Source: Bradyrhizobium sp. 190 (GTDB taxonomy: Bacteria > Pseudomonadota > Alphaproteobacteria > Rhizobiales > Xanthobacteraceae). Taken from it: a stretch of DNA of 64,000 bases. Below, piece after piece: positions 1-7,193 of this stretch (within the stretch, counting starts at the first letter, position 1; the number at the start of each line of letters is the position of its first letter). Where the stretch lies: assembly GCF_023073415.1 (NCBI RefSeq), contig NZ_JADPJL010000008.1, positions 1,024,408 through 1,088,407 on the forward strand, read 5' to 3'. The notes beneath the pieces were generated by a model. That model did no database searches. It saw only the letters and a program-made list of their open reading frames with translations, and was not told the DNA's origin. Made by a program: the position numbers and the translations under genes.

Positions 1-262
1 AGAACAATGTTCCCCCTCTTGTCACGCCGATATCGACGCCAAGGCGCCTGATCGTGCCTGTGTAGACGTACTGCTGTCCCGCTGCGCTCGCAACGAAAAC
101 ACATCGCATATCCTGCCGCGAGCCAAGGACCAGTCCGACCCTCGGACCGGTGTTGCATGTCAGCCCGCCGATTCGAAAAGGCGGCCGGGCTTGCGCGGTT
201 GCCGCGCCGAAAAGAACGGCCAGGAATGCACATGCGATCGCCCGCAGGCGAATTCTGGACAT
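1..262 (-). CDS. DUF992-family secreted protein, 3' end beyond window
   Basis: The reverse strand is open from an ATG at 262 to the window edge (87 codons, no stop). The product starts MSRIRLRA, has a hydrophobic core and an AQA cleavage site, so it is probably exported. The mature part reads GLTCNTG, then LVLGSRQDMRCVF and YTGTIRRLGVDIG. That spacing of two cysteines, a GS..D motif and a 'YxGxI..GxDIG' block is what I know from DUF992 proteins, periplasmic proteins of unknown function about 150-170 residues long, so about half the gene is visible. No partner gene can be judged because the 3' side is missing. Confidence 0.7.
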   Translation of the reverse strand, partial: MSRIRLRAIACAFLAVLFGAATAQARPPFRIGGLTCNTGPRVGLVLGSRQDMRCVFVASAAGQQYVYTGTIRRLGVDIGVTRGGTLF

Positions 263-611
263 TGCCGCCGCTGCCAACGAACCCGGACGACTGATTGCGG
301 AGATGAATTGGAAAGTGAAACCGCGCGCCCTGTGCCGCTGTCGTCCGCAATCAATCCGCATGATGGTGTACTCACGGGAACCGCAATCAGGAACTGCCGA
401 AAGGCGACCTGCCATATGATGCCGATGTCTTGCGCGCGAGGTGATAGGAAAAAACCCTGACCCGTCCAGATGAATCCCCCGATTGATCGACAAGCTGAGT
501 TGAATTTAGATGAGCGTAGGTTTGCGGTGCAAAGGGCCAGGCGACTTCACCTGACAAGTGTTGTGGCTTCTGCAGCGTTTGAAAAAAACCTTCGAACGAA
601 GGAGAAAACTC
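263..611. other. Intergenic region, no gene supported
   Basis: Divergent spacer between the DUF992 gene and the small plus-strand gene at 612. Short frames on both strands have neither a ribosome-binding site nor recognisable composition. It must contain promoters for both flanking genes, but I could not place a convincing -35/-10 pair. Confidence 0.5.
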
Positions 612-890
612 ATGGTTGCAATGAGTCGCCGCGCGATGCTCACGAATGTTCTGCCTGGTGCCGTCGTCGTTATGGCCGGCGTCGGAACGATCGGTTGGGC
701 TGTCGCGCCGGAAGGCGCGGATGCTATGCCATTGGCCACCGCCAAGGGAAATCACGTCAAGGTCGATGACCTGGCAGTGAAGGCCCAGGTAGTCGTTGTT
801 AATCCGAGCCGTCGTCGCGGTCGCCGTCGCCGGCGTTGGGTTTGCTGGTGGCACAGGGGACGTCGCCGCTGCGGCTGGCGGTGGGTGTAG
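612..890 (+). CDS. Small exported protein with Arg/Trp-rich C-terminus
   Basis: 92 residues. The ATG at 612 follows an AAGGAG ribosome-binding site at about 599-604. The N-terminus MSRRAMLTNVLPG followed by a hydrophobic stretch is a Tat-like or Sec signal with a paired arginine. The middle, around residues 40-60, is ordinary. The last 30 residues are almost only Arg, Trp, Cys and Gly (SRRRGRRRRR, then a WCWW-like run). I recognise this as a type of small protein seen in Bradyrhizobium, often labelled protamine-like, with no established function. The tail could bind nucleic acid or a polyanion in the periplasm, but that is a guess from charge alone. It converges on the end of the antiporter operon. 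Confidence 0.6.
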   Translation: MVAMSRRAMLTNVLPGAVVVMAGVGTIGWAVAPEGADAMPLATAKGNHVKVDDLAVKAQVVVVNPSRRRGRRRRRWVCWWHRGRRRCGWRWV

Positions 891-987
891 TCGCCTTCTT
901 CCTCGTGGTAGTTTCCGTCATGTCGCTTGGCACGAACGCCGGCAGGGTAGCGAAGCGGGCGCGCAGCGGCGATTCTGCGCGCCATTT

Positions 988-2619
988 CTACCGCGTGAAC
1001 ACCGCTGCACCTAGCGCGATGGTCAGTATGAGCAACGAAACGCTGGCAGTCGGCCACTGACGAAGAGCGCTGTCCATTCGCTCGAGCGCCTTGCCCGACG
1101 TGACAGCCATCTGCATTCCGCTATCCAGCGCCACAATGATGTCTCCCTTGGGAATGCGTGGCAACGAACGCCACCAACGCCACAGCGCAATTGCCAGTAC
1201 GGCACCCAGCAGAACTGGCCAAAGCGCTTTCCATAGCACTGCGAGAGAAAGCGGGTCAGGCAGCGTTCCGCTCGGGACCGTCAGGTACAGCGTCCACGGC
1301 ACGACGAGCGAAACCACGGCGGTCGCCAGCCACGGCCAGACTAGTCCTGCGGCTGCTGTCGCTTGCGGGTCTTGCGATGCCGACTTCGCAAGGCTGCGCA
1401 AGAACTGTAACATCAGCAGCGTTGTGCCAACCGCAGACAGCGTTGCAATCGTGCTGGCGGGGCCGTCTCCCAGTAGCTCGTCGGCAACGAATTTCGCCAA
1501 TGCGCCGCCCGTCAGCGGGAGTCCACCGAGGCCCACCGCAATGATCGCCACGGGCAGCAGCATCGGCCATAGGCGTTGGCTGCCGGTCGCGGCGATCACG
1601 CCCACTGACAGGAACAGCGCGCCTTTCACCAGGACATGGTGCGCGGCGTAGAAGGCCGCCGCCAGTGCAGCGCGGCCATCCCCTGCGAGCATTCCCATGC
1701 CAATGACCGCGATGATGAATCCCATCTGGCTCACGCTTGAATACGCCAACACTCCCCTGGGGTTTCGTTGCGTGATTCCAATCACGACGCCGTAGAGCGC
1801 GGCAAAAAGTCCGGCGGCTGCGAGTGCCGTGCCCCAATCGGGCAGCGCGGTTTCGAGGGGTAAAAACCGGATCATTCCAAGGATGCTTGCCTTGACGACC
1901 GCACCGCTCAGCACGGCAGAAGCTGGCGTCGGCGCCGCTGAATATGCCAGTGGCATCCAGAAGTGAAATGGCACGAGGCCCGCCTTCATGCCGAGGCCAG
2001 CTATCAACAGGGCAAGTATCAGGTCGCGCTGAGGCGATATCGGCAGCACTGCCGCGGCGTCGCGAATCAACAGGCTATCCCCCGGGATTTGCGCGGCCAG
2101 CAGCACAAAGGCCATTAGCAGGAGGGCTTCGGCCAGCAGGGCGAGCCCGATATAGACCGCGCCGGCGCGCCATGCGCTGGGCGTTTCGTGGTGGATGACG
2201 AGGCCGCAGGCTCCGAGCGTGAGCAGCGCGAGAAGAAAATAGAAGCCCACCATGTCGGCGGCCAGAAATACGCCGAGGCAGCCAGTGAGCGTCGTCAACC
2301 AGCACACCACGAATCGCCCTCGGTTGGGTCGGCCCTGCAGATACTGCGAAGCGTAAGCACCTGATGCGATCCACAACAGCGCCGCAACGCCCAGCAGCAT
2401 GGCTCCTGGACGATCCAGGGCGAAGGTCAAATGGAGGCGTGTCGAACCAATTGCGAACGAGGAATCTGAGGCGACAAGCAACACCGCGGCCAGCGCCGGG
2501 ATCGGGGCGAACGCCAGCAGTGAAGGCATCCGGTTCAGCGCCCGCGGCCAGAGGCAGGCGAGGAGCATGCCGAGCGGCACGACGAAGGCGCTGGCCAGCA
2601 ATGTACTTTCCCCAATCAT
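988..2619 (-). CDS. Second antiporter-like membrane subunit (NuoL/M/N - MrpA/D superfamily)
   Basis: 543 residues, very hydrophobic, about 14 membrane segments. The ATG at 2617-2619 overlaps the stop of the upstream gene as ATGA, which sets the start against longer in-frame options. Superfamily marks: GMKAGLVPFHFWMP (TM7 lysine), SGAVVKAS (TM8 lysine), YAAHHVLVKGALF, and GGALAKF (TM12 lysine). Oddly, the TM5 glutamate that is E155 in the neighbouring MrpD aligns with Ala131 here, while a glutamate (E164, LLAEALL) sits in the next helix. It is the last gene of the Mrp-like operon and may stand in for the missing MrpA large subunit as a second proton channel. A NuoN-type name is equally possible; transport specificity cannot be read from sequence. 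Confidence 0.85.
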   Translation of the reverse strand: MIGESTLLASAFVVPLGMLLACLWPRALNRMPSLLAFAPIPALAAVLLVASDSSFAIGSTRLHLTFALDRPGAMLLGVAALLWIASGAYASQYLQGRPNRGRFVVCWLTTLTGCLGVFLAADMVGFYFLLALLTLGACGLVIHHETPSAWRAGAVYIGLALLAEALLLMAFVLLAAQIPGDSLLIRDAAAVLPISPQRDLILALLIAGLGMKAGLVPFHFWMPLAYSAAPTPASAVLSGAVVKASILGMIRFLPLETALPDWGTALAAAGLFAALYGVVIGITQRNPRGVLAYSSVSQMGFIIAVIGMGMLAGDGRAALAAAFYAAHHVLVKGALFLSVGVIAATGSQRLWPMLLPVAIIAVGLGGLPLTGGALAKFVADELLGDGPASTIATLSAVGTTLLMLQFLRSLAKSASQDPQATAAAGLVWPWLATAVVSLVVPWTLYLTVPSGTLPDPLSLAVLWKALWPVLLGAVLAIALWRWWRSLPRIPKGDIIVALDSGMQMAVTSGKALERMDSALRQWPTASVSLLILTIALGAAVFTR

Positions 2620-4148
2620 CGCGGCCCAACCATCATTGAATCCGCGCGGCCAACCTGGAGGATATCGATAGGGCCGAGCGCGACCAGACCCAGCAACAGC
2701 GACGTCAGCGCCAACGTCAGCGCCGCTGCTTCCTGATATCTCGGCACAGCGACGCGGAGCTTGAGAGGCTCGCCCGACGGCGCAACTGCGCTCGACAGCA
2801 CGATGAACATATAGCCGCTTGTGAATAGGCCTCCCGCGAGCATCACAATCGCCCACCACCATTGACCGGTCGCGACCGCCGCCTCGAGCAGCAGCCATTT
2901 CGCCAGAAAGCCGCCACTTGGCGGCAACCCGATCAGGGACACTCCACCAAGTGCGAATGCGAAGATCGTCATGGGAATCGCCCGCGCGATCCCTCCAAGC
3001 TCGGCGATGCGATCATGTCCAAGCACCACGTAGATAAGCCCAGCGGCCATGAACATGGCCGCCTTCGCTGTTGCGTGCGATATCGCCTGAAGCATGCCGC
3101 CGGTCAAAGCGCCGCTGCCCTGGAGCTGCGCCGACGCCGTGTCGAGGGCTAGCGGAAACATCAGGAACAGGTAGCCGATCTGCGCGACCGTCGAATAGGC
3201 GATCAGGAGCTTCAGTCGCTGCTGTCGCAGTGCGACGACGCTGCCGAATACAATTGCCGCCGCCCCCAGCGCGCCGAACAGTTGCGCGCCGACTGGACCG
3301 AGCAATCCTGGCATGACGTCGAACCAGAGCCGCACGATGATGAAGAACGATCCCTTCACCACCACCGCCGACAGAACCGCGCTGGCGGCCGCCGGCGCAC
3401 CGGCATGGGCTGGCGGAAGCCATAGATGCAGTGGAAAGAGAGCGGTCTTGGCGAAGAGTCCGATGGTCGTCAGCGTGGCGGCAACAAGTGTCGCGGGTTC
3501 CGCATGAACCCGGCGGGAGAGCAGGACGATGTCGAGCGTTGCATAGCTGCCGTAGAGCAGGGCCGTTCCGACCAGATAGAGAATCGAGCCGAGCAGGGCG
3601 AAGAGCAGGTATCGCAGCGCGGCCTGCAATGTCTCCGCCCGGCCATCGAGACAGACCAGCGGTACCGCGGCGAAGGTGAGGAGCTCGATCGCGACGTATA
3701 ACGTGAACAGATCTCCGCCCAGGAAGACCATATTCATTGCGCCCCAGATCGCCATCAGCAGGATCCAGAACGCGAACGGTGCGCGGGCTTCGACGGATCC
3801 GGCGCGCATGCCGAAGTCCGCGTGTGCAAAGATCGCGACCGCGCAGATCACGATGGCCATTGCCACCATCATCGCCGCCGAAAGTCCGTCGGCGCGCAAC
3901 GCAATACCGAGCGGGGGCTTCCAATCCCCAACGATGTAGACCAGCCGGTGGCCGCTTTGCCACACGTCGCCGAAAATGATCGTTGCAAGGATGAAACCGG
4001 AGGGCAGCAGGACGGAGGCAATCCTTTCAGCGTACCGCCCCCCGAGGACGAACGACAACAGAACGCCCGCGGCTGGCAATACGATCGCCAGAACAAGAAG
4101 AGCTCCATCTGTCGTTGTCGCATCGGGCAAGACGTTTGCGTCCGGCAT
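2616..4148 (-). CDS. mrpD: Mrp-type Na+/H+ antiporter subunit D
   Basis: 510 residues, the usual MrpD length. It is an inner-membrane proton-conducting subunit homologous to complex I NuoM/N. Key residues are all visible: E155 (AIELLTF, TM5), FAKTALFPLHLWLPPAHAGAP (TM7 lysine), AVVVKGSFF (TM8 lysine) and GGFLAKWLLLEA (TM12 lysine). The start overlaps the mrpC stop by one base and the stop overlaps the next gene by four, so translation is probably coupled. Mrp complexes exchange cytoplasmic Na+ (or K+) for protons and support alkali and salt tolerance; that is family knowledge, not shown here. Confidence 0.92.
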   Translation of the reverse strand: MPDANVLPDATTTDGALLVLAIVLPAAGVLLSFVLGGRYAERIASVLLPSGFILATIIFGDVWQSGHRLVYIVGDWKPPLGIALRADGLSAAMMVAMAIVICAVAIFAHADFGMRAGSVEARAPFAFWILLMAIWGAMNMVFLGGDLFTLYVAIELLTFAAVPLVCLDGRAETLQAALRYLLFALLGSILYLVGTALLYGSYATLDIVLLSRRVHAEPATLVAATLTTIGLFAKTALFPLHLWLPPAHAGAPAAASAVLSAVVVKGSFFIIVRLWFDVMPGLLGPVGAQLFGALGAAAIVFGSVVALRQQRLKLLIAYSTVAQIGYLFLMFPLALDTASAQLQGSGALTGGMLQAISHATAKAAMFMAAGLIYVVLGHDRIAELGGIARAIPMTIFAFALGGVSLIGLPPSGGFLAKWLLLEAAVATGQWWWAIVMLAGGLFTSGYMFIVLSSAVAPSGEPLKLRVAVPRYQEAAALTLALTSLLLGLVALGPIDILQVGRADSMMVGPR

Positions 4149-4489
4149 CAGGAGTTGCCTCTGTCCGTATTCGTGCCTCCAGAATTATCGGCGTTGAGCG
4201 TGGATCGGCCGGTTTCCTGCAAAAGCCGCAGCACCAGGGCGATAGCCATGGCCGTAGCCGCGAAGGCAACAACGATCGCGGTAATGACCATCGCCTGCGG
4301 GACGGGATCACCCCCGAGGCCGGAAGCTGCGGCCCTCCTGGACACGACGCCAAACACCAGAAACACGCCGCTTCCCAGCAGGTTGAATGCCAGTATCTTG
4401 CGTAGCGGCTCGGGATTTGTGACGAGCCCGTACAATCCGAAGCCTACCAGCGCTGCGCCACATAACCCGAACAACGTTGCAGCGTTCAT
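4148..4489 (-). CDS. mrpC: Mrp-type antiporter subunit C (NuoK-like)
   Basis: 113 residues with three predicted membrane helices, starting MNAATLFGLCGAALVGFGLYGL, the MrpC/MnhC/MbhG pattern homologous to NuoK. The segment NPEPLRKILAFNLLGSGVFL and VPQAMVITAIVVAFAATAMAI are diagnostic: the conserved 'DP.PQALVLTAIVI' block appears as DPVPQAMVITAIVV. It lies between the B-type fusion subunit (4-base ATGA overlap) and mrpD (1-base overlap). In the complex this subunit forms part of the linker between antiporter-like subunits. Confidence 0.9.
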   Translation of the reverse strand: MNAATLFGLCGAALVGFGLYGLVTNPEPLRKILAFNLLGSGVFLVFGVVSRRAAASGLGGDPVPQAMVITAIVVAFAATAMAIALVLRLLQETGRSTLNADNSGGTNTDRGNS

Positions 4490-5427
4490 TGCTGTTGCAC
4501 CCGTTCCGGCGGGCCTGCGGCCAGCAGGCCCAGTGCCACACCGATCGAAAGCGTCAAGGCGACCTCCACCGCGATAATCAGCGGTTTGGCGTAGCCCGAT
4601 GGATAATCAAGAAAGGCATTCGCCAACACCATCCCGGCGAGTCCGATAGCAAGGAAAATCACCGGTCCGACGACGAGCAGCAGGCGTAACCAAGGCTGGC
4701 TGATGGAAGGTACATTCTTCAGGCCTGCGATCATGACAAGGAGCCACATCGCGGCCAAAACCGTGCCGCCTTGAAAGGCGCCGCCCGGCTCTTTCGCGCC
4801 GACCCAGCACATATAAATTGCCACCACGATTCCTACCGGTGGCAGAAGCTGGGCGAGAAAAGTCAGCGTGCTGCTTGGCTGTGCATAGACACGCAGCCCC
4901 GGTATTCCGCCCCACACGCTATCCGGCGCCAACGACCAGACGCCGAGCAAAGCGAGTATCAGGACCACTTTCTCGAGCAGCGTGTCGAGCGCGCGGTAAA
5001 CGAACAGAACGCCGGCGACAGGATTGCCGAGGCCACTCTGCGCCAGATTCTCCATCACCATAGGTGCAAGCGTGGGAATAGCTTCGGGCGGAGACAGGAT
5101 GGCGATTGCAAGGCCTGCCGCGACAAGCGCGCACAATCCCCCCGCCGCAAAACGCACCGGCAGGCTGGCCCGGGTGTCGGTGCCTTTGGCAAGTCGCAGG
5201 CGTGCGACCGCACCGAGAATCAACATGCCGGTCATTCCGCCGCCGATCGCCGCCTCCGTCAGCGCGACATCGACCGCAGAGAGCCTGACCCAGGCGATGG
5301 ACAACAGCAACCCGTAGACGACGAAGCCGATAACGGCTGTGAACGCTTCGCGTGCAGCGATGGTCGAAGCTCCGATCCCCAGGATCAGGACGACAAGACC
5401 GATATCGAAAGCAGACAAAATGGTCAT
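4486..5427 (-). CDS. mrpB: Fused MbhD-MbhE-MrpB subunit of Mrp/Mbh-type antiporter
   Basis: 313 residues, longer than a plain MrpB (about 140), and built of three recognisable blocks. Residues 1-75 are a DUF4040/MbhD domain (VDVALTEAAIGGG). Residues about 95-165 resemble MbhE (NPVAGVLFVYRALDTLLEKVV). Residues about 180-305 are the MnhB domain with its signature GGAFQGGTVLAA. In canonical Mrp systems the first two blocks are the C-terminus of MrpA; here they are joined to MrpB and the NuoL-like part of MrpA is absent. The protein is therefore expected to supply the MrpA C-terminal helices of the complex. It overlaps mrpG and mrpC by four bases each. Confidence 0.88.
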   Translation of the reverse strand: MTILSAFDIGLVVLILGIGASTIAAREAFTAVIGFVVYGLLLSIAWVRLSAVDVALTEAAIGGGMTGMLILGAVARLRLAKGTDTRASLPVRFAAGGLCALVAAGLAIAILSPPEAIPTLAPMVMENLAQSGLGNPVAGVLFVYRALDTLLEKVVLILALLGVWSLAPDSVWGGIPGLRVYAQPSSTLTFLAQLLPPVGIVVAIYMCWVGAKEPGGAFQGGTVLAAMWLLVMIAGLKNVPSISQPWLRLLLVVGPVIFLAIGLAGMVLANAFLDYPSGYAKPLIIAVEVALTLSIGVALGLLAAGPPERVQQQ

Positions 5428-5717
5428 CCATCTGATCCGCGTTGTCGAACCGCGCCTGCAATGAGCTGTGTCACAATCGCGCCGGACAATTGGACCAGCA
5501 GCCAGATGCTCACCAACTTCAACGCGCCGAATAGTCCGTTCGCTTGTGGCAACAGGCCCACGACGACAAGGCCAAGGCCAAGATTGTCCACTTTGGTGAG
5601 CGCGTGCAGGCGTGTCAGCGAGTCCGGGAAGCGGAGCAAGCCGACCGTGCCTGCCAAGAAGAAGAACGCGCCGGCCGAGACGACGGAAACGGTGAAGATG
5701 TCAAACGCGAGGTTCAT
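5424..5717 (-). CDS. mrpG: Mrp-type antiporter subunit G
   Basis: 97 residues, three membrane helices. FFFLAGTVGLLRFPDSLTRLHALTK matches the MnhG/PhaG family block 'GxxRxPDxxxRLHAxxK'. It overlaps mrpF upstream and the fused mrpB downstream by four bases, so it sits inside one translationally coupled operon. MrpG is a small subunit needed for assembly or activity of the Mrp complex in characterised systems; it has no catalytic residue of its own. Confidence 0.9.
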   Translation of the reverse strand: MNLAFDIFTVSVVSAGAFFFLAGTVGLLRFPDSLTRLHALTKVDNLGLGLVVVGLLPQANGLFGALKLVSIWLLVQLSGAIVTQLIAGAVRQRGSDG

Positions 5718-6001
5718 CCGTCGCTCGTTGCCTTCAGGACCTCGCTCTCCTGGTCGGACGCGCTTCTAACGAACGCGACGGCCGCGAACGCAGCAAACAG
5801 CGCCAACAGCAATGCAACGTCCACGATCGACGGTATTTCGGTCGCCGCGGCCAGCAAAAGAAGTATCGCGACGCCACCCGTGCCCAGCAGCTGCGCCGCC
5901 ATCATGTGGTCGACTTCGGCCGGGCGCCGAAGAATCACGACCAAACCGAGCGCTACCATCGTCAGCACGAAGCCCGCGGCTCCGAACAGGAAGCTAGTCA
6001 T
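5714..6001 (-). CDS. mrpF: Mrp-type antiporter subunit F
   Basis: 95 residues with three hydrophobic segments. The pattern RRPAEVDHMMAAQLLGTG and VDVALLLALFAAFAAVAFVR corresponds to MnhF ('GP..aDRvvA.d', then 'D.Ali.all.Flatva...'). The start overlaps the end of mrpE by eight bases and the stop overlaps the mrpG start by four. The order E-F-G-(D/E/B)-C-D is the one found in membrane-bound hydrogenase (Mbh) ion-pumping arms as well as in split Mrp operons. Confidence 0.88.
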   Translation of the reverse strand: MTSFLFGAAGFVLTMVALGLVVILRRPAEVDHMMAAQLLGTGGVAILLLLAAATEIPSIVDVALLLALFAAFAAVAFVRSASDQESEVLKATSDG

Positions 6002-6533
6002 TGCGCTGCGCTCCTCCGAGTGCCTGCACGCACAGGGCTTCCTCCGCAGCCAGCTGCTCGACCACCGGCTGCGTCACGTCGAGACAATGAATGTTTAGGC
6101 CGTTGCCTGCGGCGGGTCCGCACGGAAGCGTGCCTGGCAGCAAACTCATGATTGCGCAGAACGTATCTCTCCTTGTGCCCGGGGGGAGGCGCGTTTGATA
6201 GACCACGAAGTCCGGCCGCAACGGCAGCCGAGGATCAAGCGCCCGCAATGCGACGTCTATCCCGGCAGCGATCGATTGACGCAGAAAGTGCAGTGCGAAT
6301 TCGGCGAGCTTGATGGGACGCAGGCTCCACTGCTGCGCCGGCATCAGGCGCAGACTTGCCCAGGTCGCCGCAACAGCAGCAAACAACCCGGCCGCAAGAT
6401 CGTCAGCATCGGCGCCGGTTAGCACCAGCCAGAAACCAAAAAACCCGGCAGCGCGGGAAATCGCACTCCCAAGAGTGCCTGGACCGTTCACGCGCGGTTC
6501 CGCCGGTCTGCTTTGCTCCTCCGATGAGTTCAT
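5994..6533 (-). CDS. mrpE: Mrp-type antiporter subunit E
   Basis: 179 residues from the ATG at 6531-6533. A GGAGGT ribosome-binding site about nine bases upstream favours this start over an in-frame ATG at 6587. Two N-terminal hydrophobic segments (AGFFGFWLVLTG; DLAAGLFAAVAATWASL) precede a cytoplasmic part containing LPPGTRRDTFCAIMSLLPGTLPCG, the conserved MrpE region ('..lan.itltPGT'). It is the first gene of the seven-gene operon, so the promoter should lie in the 170-base gap before it. Confidence 0.88.
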   Translation of the reverse strand: MNSSEEQSRPAEPRVNGPGTLGSAISRAAGFFGFWLVLTGADADDLAAGLFAAVAATWASLRLMPAQQWSLRPIKLAEFALHFLRQSIAAGIDVALRALDPRLPLRPDFVVYQTRLPPGTRRDTFCAIMSLLPGTLPCGPAAGNGLNIHCLDVTQPVVEQLAAEEALCVQALGGAQRND

Positions 6534-6703
6534 GACCCGCTGACCTCCATATCGTTCGATCCGGTAGCGGGTGCTTCGGACACCCACTGGCGTATCGACA
6601 TCAACTCAGCTGGAGAGGATCAGAGTTTCATTCGGCGATGGCCCGGAGTAAAGCCAGCTCGGCTGCTGCTCCAACGGAGCTGCAACCATGTCACGACACT
6701 GCA

Positions 6704-6946
6704 TCAGGGACGGATTCCCATTCGCCTGGCGCATTCGCGATAGGCCGAAACACCCCTGGCGTTTCTCTCTGCAGTCGCAGAGGGGTTAGCTATATTGACT
6801 GTTGCTGCCGCCTCATTGGCTTGCCTGAAGCATTCCGCTCGTGCCGCATCGGCTGACTGCTTCTGCGCCCCCGCTTCAGAAATGGACAATGCGAGAAGCG
6901 CGGGAACAAGCAGAGCCAATGCGAATCCTGCCTTCGGGTTCTGCAT
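6704..6946 (-). CDS. Small secreted two-cysteine protein
   Basis: 80 residues. Two adjacent ATGs occur at 6949 and 6946; the GGAG site at about 6953-6956 is better spaced for 6946. The signal peptide runs to SEAGA and the mature part is about 55 residues. It contains one cysteine in AECFRQANEA and one in YRECARRMGIRP, which could pair. I know this 'C...YR.CARR.GI' type only as an uncharacterised rhizobial family. It lies just upstream of mrpE on the same strand, but the gap suggests separate expression. Confidence 0.6.
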   Translation of the reverse strand: MQNPKAGFALALLVPALLALSISEAGAQKQSADAARAECFRQANEAAATVNIANPSATAERNARGVSAYRECARRMGIRP

Positions 6947-7193
6947 CATCGTCTCCACTTTAAGGTATCGGCACAATGCACGGTTGGAGTGCACCACGAT
7001 ATCGGGTGATCACCTAGGTGAAGATGAGGAATCACCCTTGTCGCAGATGCGCAAAGTTGCCTCGGCTCTTGGGTGGGAATAACGCAGCCGAACGCAAATG
7101 AATTTGCCTTTTCCTTGTTTCGGCTTTTGAGGATCTGGCTTCGATGGAAGGCACTGGAACGTGACCTCACGCACGATTGGCATTTTACATGAA

